Assembly (NCBI GenBank): GCA_041628615.1
Contig: JBFKOW010000001.1
Coordinates: 24,205 to 88,204, forward strand
Length of the DNA: 64,000 nt
Direction of reading: 5' to 3'
Source: JAMWZF01 sp041628615
Lineage (GTDB): Bacteria; Pseudomonadota; Alphaproteobacteria; Rhodobacterales; Rhodobacteraceae
Within the stretch, counting starts at the first letter, position 1, and each line of letters opens with the position of its first letter. Position numbers and translations under genes: made by a program. The notes beneath the pieces are model-generated. The model did no database searches and was not told where the DNA came from. It saw only the letters and a list, made by a program, of their open reading frames with translations. Shown here in pieces: positions 17,274 through 26,149 of this stretch.

Positions 17274-17633
17274 ATGTCAGACTTTCTCATCCACATTCAC
17301 ACCGGGCCGGAGAACCCGACCAAGGCGGCGCTGGGCCTGCTGGTGGCGCTGACCGCGGCGAAGGAGGGCCACGCGGTCCGTCTGTTTCTTGCCGGCGACG
17401 CGGTGCACCTGCTGGCCCCGGCCCATGCCGACGTGACCGGCGAGGGCACCGGCCGGGTCGGCGACCACCTAGAGGGGCTGAAGGCGCGCAACGTGCCCTT
17501 CGTGCTGTCGGGGATGTCGGCCAAGGCCCGGGGCTACGACGACGGCCTGCTGGCGGGCTACCACGCGAAGTTCGGGATGCCCGACGTGCTTGTCGGGCTG
17601 GCCCACGAGGCGGGGACGGTGCTGTGCTATTGA
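17274..17633 (+). CDS. DsrE family protein
   Basis: 119 residues. The DsrE/DsrF fold is suggested by SDFLIHIHTGPENPTKAALG, the helix ALTAAKEGHAVRLFLAGDAV, and the C-terminal MPDVLVGLAHEAGTVLCY. Sulfur-relay members use a conserved Cys in the middle of the chain; here the only Cys is the next-to-last residue, so sulfur transfer is doubtful. A role in peroxiredoxin-like or regulatory functions has been proposed for similar proteins. It is followed 16 bp later by an unrelated small secreted protein. Confidence 0.8.
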   Translation: MSDFLIHIHTGPENPTKAALGLLVALTAAKEGHAVRLFLAGDAVHLLAPAHADVTGEGTGRVGDHLEGLKARNVPFVLSGMSAKARGYDDGLLAGYHAKFGMPDVLVGLAHEAGTVLCY

Positions 17634-17649
17634 CCGGGAGGTCCGGCCG

Positions 17650-18075
17650 GTGCGCTGGCTAAAGCGGGCCGCGCTGGTCCTCGCGGTCGCGGCGGCGGCC
17701 TATCTCGGCTGGAGTTCGGCGGCCGGACCGATGCAGGCCAAGCGGCAGGTCCATGCCTTCGCGGCGGCGCTGGCGGACTGCGCGCCGCTGGAACAGGCGG
17801 TCACCTACCGGCTGCGCGGCGGCGTGTTGCGCCGGGCGGTGCTCGGGGCGTCGGGGGGCGCCTGCGGGTTCGAGCTTCAGGCCCTCGCCCCGACGCCGCA
17901 ATTCGTCGTCTGCGCGGTGCCTCTGGAGCGGATGCCGGCGCTGGCCGAGAGTTTCGGCCGGCAGGCCGACGCCATCGGCCATTTCGGCGGTCTGCGGGTG
18001 CAGATCGACATCGGCGCGGAGGATCCGCTGCAAGTGGCGCTGAACGGGCCGGAGTGCCGGACCGAAAGCCGCTAG
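17650..18075 (+). CDS. Small membrane-anchored or secreted protein of unknown function
   Basis: 141 residues from a GTG at 17650, chosen because GGGAGG lies 8 nt before it and the hydrophobic segment WLKRAALVLAVAAAAYLGW starts directly after it. The remainder is extracytoplasmic, with four Cys (ADCAP, GACGF, VVCAV, PECRT) that could form two disulfides. I do not recognise the family. Start and type are moderately sure. It is convergent with the GNAT gene, overlapping by 4 bp. Confidence 0.6.
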   Translation: MRWLKRAALVLAVAAAAYLGWSSAAGPMQAKRQVHAFAAALADCAPLEQAVTYRLRGGVLRRAVLGASGGACGFELQALAPTPQFVVCAVPLERMPALAESFGRQADAIGHFGGLRVQIDIGAEDPLQVALNGPECRTESR

Positions 18076-18662
18076 GCGCGGCGCATTGCGCGCCCGGCGA
18101 AGGCCACGCCGGCCAGCCGCTTCTCGAAGCGCCAGACCGACAGCGTGAACGGGCCCTCGGCGGTTTCGACCGCCAGCGGCCGCACCCCGGCGTCGACCCA
18201 TCCGGCCCGGGCATAGAACCGGGCCGCGCGGGTGTTGCCGACGGTGCAGGCCAGCCAGGCGTCACGGACCCCGGCGGCGGCCATCCGCGCCTCCGCCGCC
18301 GCCATCAGCCGGGCGGCGAAGCCGCTGCCGATCCGGTCCGGCGCGACGTAGAACTGGTCGAGTTCGTCGCCGTTGATCCGCAGGAACCCGGTCGGCGCCC
18401 CGACCGGCCCGGTGACGAGGATCTGGGCCCGGTGCCGCCGGATCCGGCGCAGGAAGTCGTCGGGGGAGCGCAGCGCCTCGAGCGCGGCCGGCACGATCCC
18501 GGCATGGCCGAGGCGCCAGCCGGCGGTCCAGAGATCGGCGATCGCCGCGGCCTCGCCGTCGGCGGGACGCCGCAGGGCGGGCAGGTCGGTCCGCTCAGGC
18601 AGCGCCCTTGCCTTCGGCCGCCTCGCGGTGGACGAACCTCGCGTCGCAGTAGGGGCATTCAA
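18072..18662 (-). CDS. GNAT family N-acetyltransferase
   Basis: Up to 196 residues. The acetyl-CoA binding region is [20 protein letters not shown] (motif V...R..G.G) followed by [20 protein letters not shown], typical of GNAT enzymes. The start is uncertain: the first possible codon is a TTG at 18662, which would overlap the CHCC gene by 68 bp. The family domain begins near [16 protein letters not shown] at about 18580, where only CTG codons are available. The substrate is unknown. It probably follows the CHCC gene in one transcript. Confidence 0.8.
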   Translation of the reverse strand: MNAPTATRGSSTARRPKARALPERTDLPALRRPADGEAAAIADLWTAGWRLGHAGIVPAALEALRSPDDFLRRIRRHRAQILVTGPVGAPTGFLRINGDELDQFYVAPDRIGSGFAARLMAAAEARMAAAGVRDAWLACTVGNTRAARFYARAGWVDAGVRPLAVETAEGPFTLSVWRFEKRLAGVAFAGRAMRRA

Positions 18663-18783
18663 CCGCGCCGGTGGCGGGGTCTAGCGACAGCCAGACCCGG
18701 GGATGGCCGAGCGCGCCCTCCCCCCCGTCGCAGGCGATGCGCCAGGCGTCGACGATGCGGGTCTCGGGCGGGGGGATCGGCAT
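18595..18783 (-). CDS. CHCC-type zinc-finger protein (NDUFS6-like)
   Basis: 62 residues. The zinc ligands of the CHCC family are Cys18, His27, Cys43 and Cys46 ([18 protein letters not shown], then [11 protein letters not shown]). The eukaryotic relative NDUFS6 is a subunit of respiratory complex I, and alphaproteobacterial homologues are short stand-alone proteins like this one. The ATG at 18783 has GAAAGAGGGCCGCACC upstream. No nuo genes are nearby. Confidence 0.85.
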   Translation of the reverse strand: MPIPPPETRIVDAWRIACDGGEGALGHPRVWLSLDPATGAVECPYCDARFVHREAAEGKGAA

Positions 18784-18875
18784 GGTGCGGCCCTCTTTCG
18801 GTTCTGGTCCTTCCGCTTCGCAAAACCGCCCGCCGCCGTCAAGCGAACCGGCGCCGCGGCGGCGTCCGTCGCGCG

Positions 18876-19241
18876 TCAGTCGCGCGGCAGCATCCGGCCC
18901 AGCGGCCGCCCGCCGATGATGTGCACATGCAGGTGCGGCACCTCCTGCACCCCGTCGCCGCGGGCGTTCGAGATCGCGCGGAACCCGTCCTCGACCCCGG
19001 TCATCCGGCAGACCTCGCCGATGGCGCGCATGAAGCCCTCGATCTCCTCGGCGCCGGCCTGCTGGCAGAAATGGTCGAGCGAGGTGTAGGGCCCTTTCGG
19101 GATCACCAGCACGTGGACCGGGGCCTGCGGGGCGATGTCCTCGAAAGCGAGCGCGTGGTCGTTCTCGTAGACCGTCCGGTTCGGGATCTCGCCGCGCAGG
19201 ATCCGGGCAAAGATGTTCTGGTCGTCGTAGGCGAAGTCCAT
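18876..19241 (-). CDS. HIT family protein (histidine triad hydrolase)
   Basis: 121 residues, typical size. It is a nucleotide-phosphoramidate hydrolase. The N-terminal [20 protein letters not shown] and the central [15 protein letters not shown] are family landmarks. The active-site triad is HLHVHIIGG near the C-terminus. The start at 19241 (MDFAYDDQN) has GGAGCCTTCGGC in front and matches family starts. It follows the GT14 gene by about 45 bp on the same strand. Confidence 0.94.
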   Translation of the reverse strand: MDFAYDDQNIFARILRGEIPNRTVYENDHALAFEDIAPQAPVHVLVIPKGPYTSLDHFCQQAGAEEIEGFMRAIGEVCRMTGVEDGFRAISNARGDGVQEVPHLHVHIIGGRPLGRMLPRD

Positions 19242-19285
19242 GCCGAAGGCTCCTCTGTCGGGTCGGGGCGTTCGTAGCGTCTCGA

Positions 19286-20863
19286 TCAGTCGGCGAAAAG
19301 GTAGGGCGTGTCGGCGATCGAGCGCGCCACCTCCGGCGGCACCGTCAGGAACTGGCCCAGGGCCGGAGCGTTCTCGTCTACCCCGGCGCCCTGCCGGATC
19401 CGGCCGTAATTGGCGAGGTTGGCGTCGCGGATGCGGTCGCTTTCGTAGATCACGTCGAAGCGGATGGTCGGCAGCAGCTGCTGCAGGGTCTCTTCCGAGG
19501 TCTGCTCCCCGGCCAGCCCGATCCGCTTGGCATGGCCGATCAGGTAGTCGTCGGTGAAGTCGCACTCCACCTCCAGCAACCGCGAGGTGGCGCGGTCGGC
19601 GTAGAAATCCTGGATCAGGTCCATCGAGGCGGTGTCGAGGCAGATGATGAGCCGGTCGGTCTCGTAATAGTCGTAGAGCATCCGCATCAGCGCCCGGCGG
19701 TGGCGCTGCCGCTTTTCCAGCGTGGTCTGGATGCCGCCGAGATCGGGCAGGTCGGTGGCTTCCTCGTTGAACAGGTAGTCGATCGCCGGGATGTTGGTGT
19801 GGTGCTTGATCGAGCCCACCAGCCGCTTGGCGACGTGCCATTTCTTGCAGGCCACGATCATCAGTTCCCGTTCCCGACCGAGGCTGGCCTCGGTCTCCCA
19901 GAACCGCGAGGCGAAGCGCCGCCCGATCCGGCCCCGCCCGGTGAGGAACCTGTAGAGCCGCACGCCTTCGTTGGAGATCAGGAAATCGTTGCGGTCCGAG
20001 GCATAGAGCACCCCCAGCCGGCGCTTCAGCTCGGTCGCCTCGGGGCTGATCTTGCGGGCGAACAGGTAGTCCTGGCTCAGCAGCAGGTCGTAATGGTCGT
20101 TGTAGAAGGTCACCGGCATCCCGTAGTCCGAGAACATCAGGAAGGTCAGGGTCCGGTTGCGGATCTCGGCATCGGGGACGAGGTGCCGGACGAGGGTCTG
20201 GAAGAACGTCTCGTCCGGGATCCAGGTGGTGGCGAAGAAGCGCGTCACGTCCCGCCGTTCGCGGCAGAATTCGAGGATCCATTCGATGGTGCGCCGCCGC
20301 AGGCACCACCATTGCGAGCCGATCATCACCTGGATGTCGGACGGCACCTGCCGGGTCAGGCCCAGCTTCCGTTGCAGGTTGAAGGCGGTGTAGAAGCGCC
20401 ATTTCTGGGTCCGCTCGTTGAAGAAGTGGCGGTAGATCAGCCGCTCCTCCTTCATCCCGGTCTTGATCCAGTCGCTTTCGAAGAAATCGAAGCTCTCGAT
20501 GTAGTCGGCGTCCTCGGCCTCGAGGAAGTCGTGGGCGTACCGGGCCGACTTGATCGCCATGCAGTCGCCCGAGAGCATGTAGAAATGGGTGGCGCGGGGG
20601 AAGGCGTCCACCGCCGCCTCGATGGCGTAGAGGCTGGCCTGCACGAGGCTCCACTCGCCCCAGCCGCAGCGGACCCGCCGCCGGGCGAAGGTGACGTTGG
20701 GATTGTCGGCAAGCGCGGCGCGGATCCGGTCGTAGGCCGACCGGGGCGCGCGGGCGTCGAAGTGGATCGCCATGTAGTCGCCCACGGCGGTCAGCTGCTC
20801 GGCCTGCTGGATGATCGCATCCGGATCCTTGTGACACAGCAAGATGAACGCGATTTTCGCCAT
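19286..20863 (-). CDS. Beta-1,6-N-acetylglucosaminyltransferase-like glycosyltransferase (GT14) with long C-terminal region
   Basis: 525 residues. The N-terminal half follows the Core-2/I-branching (GT14) pattern: [60 protein letters not shown] and the acidic segment [13 protein letters not shown], a likely catalytic Glu. The C-terminal 200 residues (from about [13 protein letters not shown]) resemble the extra DUF5927-type domain of Rhodobacterales homologues; that assignment is from memory and not checked. It is soluble, with no membrane helix. It may decorate a surface polysaccharide. It is divergent from a sulfotransferase gene, which suggests a common glycan-modifying role. Confidence 0.82.
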   Translation of the reverse strand: MAKIAFILLCHKDPDAIIQQAEQLTAVGDYMAIHFDARAPRSAYDRIRAALADNPNVTFARRRVRCGWGEWSLVQASLYAIEAAVDAFPRATHFYMLSGDCMAIKSARYAHDFLEAEDADYIESFDFFESDWIKTGMKEERLIYRHFFNERTQKWRFYTAFNLQRKLGLTRQVPSDIQVMIGSQWWCLRRRTIEWILEFCRERRDVTRFFATTWIPDETFFQTLVRHLVPDAEIRNRTLTFLMFSDYGMPVTFYNDHYDLLLSQDYLFARKISPEATELKRRLGVLYASDRNDFLISNEGVRLYRFLTGRGRIGRRFASRFWETEASLGRERELMIVACKKWHVAKRLVGSIKHHTNIPAIDYLFNEEATDLPDLGGIQTTLEKRQRHRRALMRMLYDYYETDRLIICLDTASMDLIQDFYADRATSRLLEVECDFTDDYLIGHAKRIGLAGEQTSEETLQQLLPTIRFDVIYESDRIRDANLANYGRIRQGAGVDENAPALGQFLTVPPEVARSIADTPYLFAD

Positions 20864-21002
20864 TGCGGAAGCGACCTGCTCGACCCTTGGGGCACCGTTT
20901 ACGCTTGATAGCTTAATCCGGTGTTGAATAAGAAGGCTTGATTGCCGATCCTGCGGCCTAACGAGACGCCGACAAGGCCGCGCGACGCATCGAGGAGAGC
21001 AG

Positions 21003-21818
21003 ATGGGGTTCCCCGGGACCTGGATGACCGAGTCCGAGAGCGTGGTCTACCGCGTGGTGCCGAAATGCGCCTGCTCGTCGATCGGCCAGATCATGTTCTA
21101 CTCCGACCACGGCCGGTTCTTCGACGGCGACATCCACGACGCGACCGAGGGCCTGCACAAGTGGGCGCTGGAGGACAGCCAGCCGAAGATCACCGCCAAC
21201 GTGCGCAGCCACGGCTCGTATGCCTTCACCTGCGTGCGCAATCCCTACACCCGGATCCTGTCGTCCTTCTTCGACAAGATCTGCGGCATCCAGCGCAACG
21301 GCAAGCGCTACCGCGGCAACCTCGTGCCGCTGCTGGTCCAGAAATACGGGATCGAGGTGGGCGAGCCGCCGGATTTCGAGTTCGACCAGATCCGCAGCTT
21401 CCGCCGCTTCCTGCTGTTCGCCCGCGACACCGTCCGCTGGCGGCGGCCGATGGAGCCGGACATCCACTGGTCGGCGATGTCGGGCCACATCTCGACCTTC
21501 ATCGTCAACGGCGGCACCTACGACAACATCTTCTGGACCGAGAAGTTCGACGAGGGGATGCAGTCGGTGCTCGACGCCATCGAGACCCCGGTGAAGGTCG
21601 ATCTGGCGCAGGTACCCCGGTTCAACGAGAGCGAGGGCCACGGCCCGAAGCGCGCCCACCCGGTGGAGGACTACTTCGACGATCTCGCGATGCACCTCGT
21701 CTACGAGATCTACAAGAAGGACTTCCAGCTGTTCCGCTACGACTTCGAGAACCCGGCCAACAAGATGCCCACGGGCGAGATCGACCTCGCCGAGGTCCAC
21801 GCCAAGCTGGGCGACTGA
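21003..21818 (+). CDS. Sulfotransferase family 2 protein
   Basis: 271 residues. It transfers sulfate from PAPS. The 5'-phosphosulfate loop is VVPKCACSSIGQI at residues 18-30, with the basic residue and Ser-Ser of carbohydrate sulfotransferases. The 3'-phosphate site is FTCVRNPYTRILSSFF, residues 75-90. It is cytoplasmic, with no signal peptide. RBS: GAGGAGAGCAG before the ATG. Being divergent from the GT14 gene and upstream of a Rossmann-like gene, it may sulfate a surface polysaccharide. The acceptor is unknown. Confidence 0.87.
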   Translation: MGFPGTWMTESESVVYRVVPKCACSSIGQIMFYSDHGRFFDGDIHDATEGLHKWALEDSQPKITANVRSHGSYAFTCVRNPYTRILSSFFDKICGIQRNGKRYRGNLVPLLVQKYGIEVGEPPDFEFDQIRSFRRFLLFARDTVRWRRPMEPDIHWSAMSGHISTFIVNGGTYDNIFWTEKFDEGMQSVLDAIETPVKVDLAQVPRFNESEGHGPKRAHPVEDYFDDLAMHLVYEIYKKDFQLFRYDFENPANKMPTGEIDLAEVHAKLGD

Positions 21819-21910
21819 CCCCGCCGCCGACCGGGCCGCCGCAGAAACCGACTGGCCGAACCGGGTTCGCCCGCTACGTCCCTGCCGGTAGCAACCGACG
21901 GGGACGCGGG

Positions 21911-22654
21911 ATGATCGTGCTGATCCTGGGCAGCGGGCCGGCCGTGACCGACTGCGCCGCATGGCCGCGCCGGCCCTTCGACCGCATCGTGGCGATCAAC
22001 AACGCCCACGCGGTGCGTCCCGACTGGGACATCTGCATCCATCCCGAGGACTTTCCCGAGGACCGCCGCCCCCGCCCCGGCCCGCGGCAGGGCCTGATCG
22101 GGGCGGACGCCTATGTGCCGGTCCAGAACGCCTATGGCGGCTTCGTCTATGCCGGCGGCACGATGGCCTTCACCGCCGGCTACTGGGCGCTGGGCACCCT
22201 GCGGCCCCGGGCGATCGCCTTTCTCGGCTGCGACATGACCTACCCCGCCGCCGGGCCGACCCATTTCTACGGCACCGGCGCGGCGGATCCGCTGCGCCCC
22301 GACGTGACGCTGCGCTCGCTCGAAGCCAAGTCCGCGCGGTTCATGATCCATGCCGCCGAGGCCGACTGCGCGGTGGTGAACCTGTCGCGGGCGCCGTCCA
22401 GCCGGCTGGTGTTTCCGCGCGCGCGTCCGGCGCAGCTTCCGGGCATCGCGCCGCAGCCCTACAACGCCAACTACGTCTGCACCGCCCGGGACGAGGAGGC
22501 GCGGCTGGGCTACCGGGTGCCGAGCGGGCGCTACTGGGAGGAGGCGGACCGCTTCGATCCCGCCGAGATCGACGCGCTGGACGCGCTGTGGCTGGCCGCG
22601 GCGACCGACCCGTCCGGCCGGGCCGCGACGCCGGCGGCAAGCGGCGCGGCCTGA
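21911..22654 (+). CDS. Conserved hypothetical protein with N-terminal GSGP nucleotide-binding-like motif
   Basis: 247 residues. The N-terminus MIVLILGSGPAVTD is a Rossmann-like beta-Gly-loop, followed by RIVAINNAHAVRPDWDICIH, AGGTMAFTAGYWALGTLRPR and IAFLGCDMTYPAAGPTHFYG. The pattern resembles proteins of the DUF115/MAF-like type that handle glycans or prenyl-linked sugars. That is only a suggestion. The C-terminus is Ala-rich. It lies 92 bp behind the sulfotransferase gene and is likely in the same unit. The gene facing it encodes a PfkB kinase. Confidence 0.7.
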   Translation: MIVLILGSGPAVTDCAAWPRRPFDRIVAINNAHAVRPDWDICIHPEDFPEDRRPRPGPRQGLIGADAYVPVQNAYGGFVYAGGTMAFTAGYWALGTLRPRAIAFLGCDMTYPAAGPTHFYGTGAADPLRPDVTLRSLEAKSARFMIHAAEADCAVVNLSRAPSSRLVFPRARPAQLPGIAPQPYNANYVCTARDEEARLGYRVPSGRYWEEADRFDPAEIDALDALWLAAATDPSGRAATPAASGAA

Positions 22655-22664
22655 CCGGTTCCGG

Positions 22665-23660
22665 TCAGACCAGCCCGGCGCGGGCGAACACCGCCTTCAG
22701 GTCGGCCTCGGGCCGCGGGCCGATGTGCTGGATCACCGAACCGGCAGCGGCGTTGCCCAGCCGGCCGCAGATGTCGAGCGGATGCCCTCCGGTCAGCCCC
22801 CAGAGGAAGGCGCCCGCGAAGGCGTCTCCGGCGCCGGTCGCGTCGACGATCCGGATCGGCGCCACCGGCAGGTGCCAGCGCTCGCCGCCCGACAGGACGT
22901 GGGCGCCGTTCTCGCTGTCGGTGCAGGCGAGGATCTCGACCTCGGCGGCGCATTGCGCCAGTGCCGCCTCGAAATCGGCGGTGCGGTACATCGACAGCAG
23001 TTCCGCCCGGTTGCAGAACAGCAGGTCGACGCCGTCGACGATCATCTGCCGGAAGGCGTCGCGGTGGCGTTCGATGCAGAACGGGTCGGACAGGGTGAGC
23101 GACACCCGGCCGCCCGCGCCCTTGGTGGCGGCGATCGCCTTGGCGAAGGCGGCGTGGCTCTCGGGCCCGTCGAAGCGGTAGCCTTCGAGGTAGATCCATT
23201 CCGCCTCGGCCATCTGCGCCTCGTCGATGTCCGACGGGCCGAGGTGCTCGGTCACGCCGAGATAGGTGTTCATCGACCGTTCGCCGTCGGGCGTCACCAG
23301 CACGATGCAGCGGCCGGTCTCGTCGGCGGCGTCCTTCGGCGCCAGCGGCGTCTCGTAGGTGGCGCCGAGCGCGCGCAGGTCGTGGGCGAAGATCGCGCCG
23401 AGCTGGTCGTCCTTGACCTTGCCGACATAGGCGGTGCGCCCGCCGAGCCCGGCGATCGCCGCGATGGTGTTGGCGGCCGACCCGCCGGAGACCTCGCGCG
23501 CCGGGCCGATCTTGCCGTAGAGGTCCACCGCCCGGTCCATGTCGATGAGCTGCATGATCCCCTTCTCGATCCCCGCCCCGGCGAGGAAGGCGTCGTCGCA
23601 GCGCGACAGGATGTCGACCATGGCGTTGCCGATCCCGACAACCTGGAAGCGTTTCGTCAC
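22665..23660 (-). CDS. PfkB family carbohydrate/adenosine kinase
   Basis: 331 residues from a GTG at 23660. The ribokinase signatures are GGSAANTIAAIAGLGG near the N-terminus and DATGAGDAFAGAFLWGL at about 270, containing the catalytic Asp and anion hole. Extended N-terminus FQVVGIGNAMVDILSRCDDA suits the adenosine kinase-like subgroup common in alphaproteobacteria, but sugar substrates are possible. Its GTG overlaps the stop of nth (GTGA), so translation is coupled. Confidence 0.9.
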   Translation of the reverse strand: MTKRFQVVGIGNAMVDILSRCDDAFLAGAGIEKGIMQLIDMDRAVDLYGKIGPAREVSGGSAANTIAAIAGLGGRTAYVGKVKDDQLGAIFAHDLRALGATYETPLAPKDAADETGRCIVLVTPDGERSMNTYLGVTEHLGPSDIDEAQMAEAEWIYLEGYRFDGPESHAAFAKAIAATKGAGGRVSLTLSDPFCIERHRDAFRQMIVDGVDLLFCNRAELLSMYRTADFEAALAQCAAEVEILACTDSENGAHVLSGGERWHLPVAPIRIVDATGAGDAFAGAFLWGLTGGHPLDICGRLGNAAAGSVIQHIGPRPEADLKAVFARAGLV

Positions 23661-24301
23661 GAGCAGTTCTCCCGGCAGTTCACGAGGTCGGCGATCAGGC
23701 AGTCGGCGCAGCGCGGCTTGCGCGCGGTGCAGATGTAGCGGCCGTGCAGGATCAGCCAGTGATGGGCATGAAGCTGGAATTCGGCGGGGACGTTGTCCTC
23801 GATCGCCCGTTCCACCGCGTCGACATCCTTGCCCGGCGCGATCCCGGTGCGGTTGCCGACCCGGAAGATGTGGGTGTCCACCGCCTGCGCCGGGTGCCGC
23901 CACCACATGTTCAGCACCACGTTGGCGGTCTTGCGCCCGACCCCGGGCAGCGATTGCAGCGCGGCGCGGGACGACGGCACCTCGCCGCCGTACTCCTCGA
24001 CGAGGATGCGCGACAGCCGGATGACGTTCTTCGCCTTGTTGCGGAACAGGCCGATGGTCTTGATGTGCCCGATCAGCCGCTCCTCGCCGAGGTCGAGCAT
24101 CTTCTGCGGCGTGTCGGCGACCTTGAACAGCTCGGCCGTGGCCCGGTTCACCCCCTTGTCGGTGGCCTGCGCCGACAGCGCCACGGCGACCAGCAGGGTG
24201 AAGGCGTTGACGTGGTGCAGTTCGCCCTCGGGCGCCGGGTCGGCGGCGGCGAAGCGGTCGAACACCGCGCGCATGGTCCGGTATGGAAGCTGCTTTGCCA
24301 T
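23657..24301 (-). CDS. nth: Endonuclease III
   Basis: 214 residues. A bifunctional DNA glycosylase/AP lyase for oxidised pyrimidines. The helix-hairpin-helix LPGVGRKTANVVLNMWW contains the catalytic Lys, and the catalytic Asp lies in AVDTHIFRV. The C-terminal cluster region is CTARKPRCADCLIADLVNCR: C-X6-C-X2-C-X7-C, whereas the usual spacing of the last pair is X5, and one more Cys follows. The 4Fe-4S cluster may be bound with altered geometry. It is cotranscribed with the PfkB kinase. Confidence 0.95.
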   Translation of the reverse strand: MAKQLPYRTMRAVFDRFAAADPAPEGELHHVNAFTLLVAVALSAQATDKGVNRATAELFKVADTPQKMLDLGEERLIGHIKTIGLFRNKAKNVIRLSRILVEEYGGEVPSSRAALQSLPGVGRKTANVVLNMWWRHPAQAVDTHIFRVGNRTGIAPGKDVDAVERAIEDNVPAEFQLHAHHWLILHGRYICTARKPRCADCLIADLVNCRENCS

Positions 24302-24418
24302 CCGCCCTGATCTGACCCGATCCGCCGCCGGGGGCAAGGGCCGCGCGCCGCCCCGGCACAGGCGAATTGGCGCAAGTTCCGGGTCGCGGGCGCGCCGGGC
24401 GGCGGCTAGGGTCCGGTC

Positions 24419-25312
24419 ATGACCCAGGATGACCGCTACCATTACCACGTGATCCGCCGCGCGATCGACGCCATCGACGCCGCCGAGGCGCCGCTGAGCC
24501 TCGAGGCGCTGGCCGCCCGGATGCAGATGAGCCCGGCGCATTTCCAGCGGGTGTTCTCGCGCTGGGTCGGGGTCAGCCCGAAGCGCTACCAGCAATACCT
24601 CGCCCTCGGCCATGCCAAGCGGCTGCTGGCCGACCGCTTCACCACGCTGGCCACCGCCGACGCGGTGGGCCTTTCGGGGGGCGGCCGGCTGCACGACCTG
24701 TTCCTGACCTGGGAGGCGATGAGCCCCGGCGCCTTCGCCCGCCGCGGCGACGGCCTGACGATCCGCCGGGGCTGGTTCGACAGCCCGTTCGGCGAGGCCC
24801 TGGTGATGGCCACCGACAAGGGCATCTGCGCCATCGGGTTCAGCGAGGAGGCGGGCCGCGCGGCGACGCTGGCCGACCTGACGGCGCGCTGGCCCGAGGC
24901 CGCATTCGTCGAGGACGCCGCCGCGATCGCGCCCTGGGCCGCCGCCGCCTTCGCCGCCGAGCGGCGCGGCCCGGTGCCGCTGCACCTGATCGGCGCGCCG
25001 TTCCAGATCAAGGTCTGGGAGGCGCTGCTGGCGATTCGGTCCGGCCACGTCACCACCTATTCCGAGATCGCCCGCGCCATCGGCGCGCCGCGGGCGGTCC
25101 GCGCCGTGGGCACCGCGGTGGGCCGCAACCCGGTGTCGTGGCTGATTCCCTGCCACCGGGCGCTGCGCAAGTCGGGGGCGCTGGGCGGCTATCACTGGGG
25201 CCTTCCGGTCAAGCGGGCGATCCTCGCCTACGAGGGCGCCCGCGCCGACGCGGCGGAAGCTTTGCAAGACGCGCCGCCCCTGCTGGCGGCGGATCGCCGG
25301 GACAGCGCATGA
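24419..25312 (+). CDS. Ada-like AraC/methylated-DNA-cysteine S-methyltransferase fusion
   Basis: 297 residues. Residues 10-105 form an AraC-type helix-turn-helix region (LEALAARMQMSPAHFQRVFS). The C-terminal half is an O6-alkylguanine-DNA alkyltransferase with the acceptor Cys245 in WLIPCHRAL. The N-terminal phosphotriester-repair domain of E. coli Ada, with its zinc cysteines, is missing, so it cannot be switched on in the classical way by methyl phosphotriesters. It may repair DNA and regulate by another signal. It is divergent from nth. Confidence 0.9.
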   Translation: MTQDDRYHYHVIRRAIDAIDAAEAPLSLEALAARMQMSPAHFQRVFSRWVGVSPKRYQQYLALGHAKRLLADRFTTLATADAVGLSGGGRLHDLFLTWEAMSPGAFARRGDGLTIRRGWFDSPFGEALVMATDKGICAIGFSEEAGRAATLADLTARWPEAAFVEDAAAIAPWAAAAFAAERRGPVPLHLIGAPFQIKVWEALLAIRSGHVTTYSEIARAIGAPRAVRAVGTAVGRNPVSWLIPCHRALRKSGALGGYHWGLPVKRAILAYEGARADAAEALQDAPPLLAADRRDSA

Positions 25313-25417
25313 CACGCGCGGGATATTGGATAACACCCCGGAACGCGTCATAGGAAAGGGAACCGCGCCGGCGATCCGGCGTTGGCCCCATGTCCAATTG
25401 ACCGGAAAGATCTGACC

Positions 25418-26068
25418 ATGTTCTCACGTCCCCTTGCCCTCGCCCTGTCCGGCGCGATCTTCGTTTCGGCCTGCGCCGAGATCCAGGATCCCAACAACCC
25501 GAACCGCAACGCCCAGCAGGGCGCGCTCGGCGGCGCCGCGGTCGGCGCGCTGGCCGGCGTGCTGACCGGCGACACCTCGGAAGAGCGGACCCGCCGGGCG
25601 GTCATCGGCGCCGCGATCGGCGCCGGCGTCGGCGGCCTTGCCGGCGCCCAGCTTGACCGGCAGGAAGCCGAACTGCGCGCCCAGATGGGCTCGAACGCGC
25701 GGATCGTGAACACCGGCAACGAACTCATCGTCACCCTGCCGCAGGACATCCTGTTCGCCACCGACAGCGCCCAGCTGACCGGCGCGCTGCAGGCCGACCT
25801 GCGGGTCGTCGCCCGGTCGCTGAACGACTACCCGAACACCACGGTCAACGTGATCGGCCACACCGACAACGTCGGCGACGCCGCCTACAACCAGGGCCTC
25901 AGCCAGCGCCGGGCGCAGGCGGTGACCAGCGTGCTGATCAACGCCGGGGTCAACCCGGCCCGGATCCGCACCTTCGGCCGCGGCGAGGACGCGCCGATTG
26001 CCACCAACCTGACGCCGGAAGGCCGGCAGCAGAACCGCCGGGTGGAGATCGTCATCACCCCGAACTGA
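25418..26068 (+). CDS. OmpA family lipoprotein with glycine-zipper segment
   Basis: 216 residues. The N-terminal ALALSGAIFVSACAEIQDPN carries a lipobox (VSAC), so the mature protein is lipid-anchored at residue Cys20, probably to the outer membrane. A glycine-rich region (GALGGAAVGALAGVL and AAIGAGVGGLAGAQ) precedes the peptidoglycan-binding OmpA domain: ILFATDSAQL, VIGHTDNVGDAAYNQGLSQR, FGRGEDAPIATN and QQNRRVEIVI. The start at 25418 was preferred over one 36 nt upstream since it begins the signal peptide. It likely ties outer membrane to the wall. Confidence 0.9.
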   Translation: MFSRPLALALSGAIFVSACAEIQDPNNPNRNAQQGALGGAAVGALAGVLTGDTSEERTRRAVIGAAIGAGVGGLAGAQLDRQEAELRAQMGSNARIVNTGNELIVTLPQDILFATDSAQLTGALQADLRVVARSLNDYPNTTVNVIGHTDNVGDAAYNQGLSQRRAQAVTSVLINAGVNPARIRTFGRGEDAPIATNLTPEGRQQNRRVEIVITPN

Positions 26069-26089
26069 CGCGGGGCCGACCCTTTTCGC

Positions 26090-26117
26090 GGGGCCGTCCG
26101 GGGGACCGGGCGGCCCC
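26090..26117. terminator. GC hairpin between the convergent OmpA lipoprotein gene and the next gene
   Basis: GGGGCCG at 26090-26096 and CGGCCCC at 26111-26117 enclose a loop of 14 nt that can itself pair partly. It lies between two convergent genes. There is no T run, so confidence is low. Confidence 0.35.
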
Positions 26118-26149
26118 GTCGCCGTTCCGGCCGCGCGGGCTTTCGCCGG

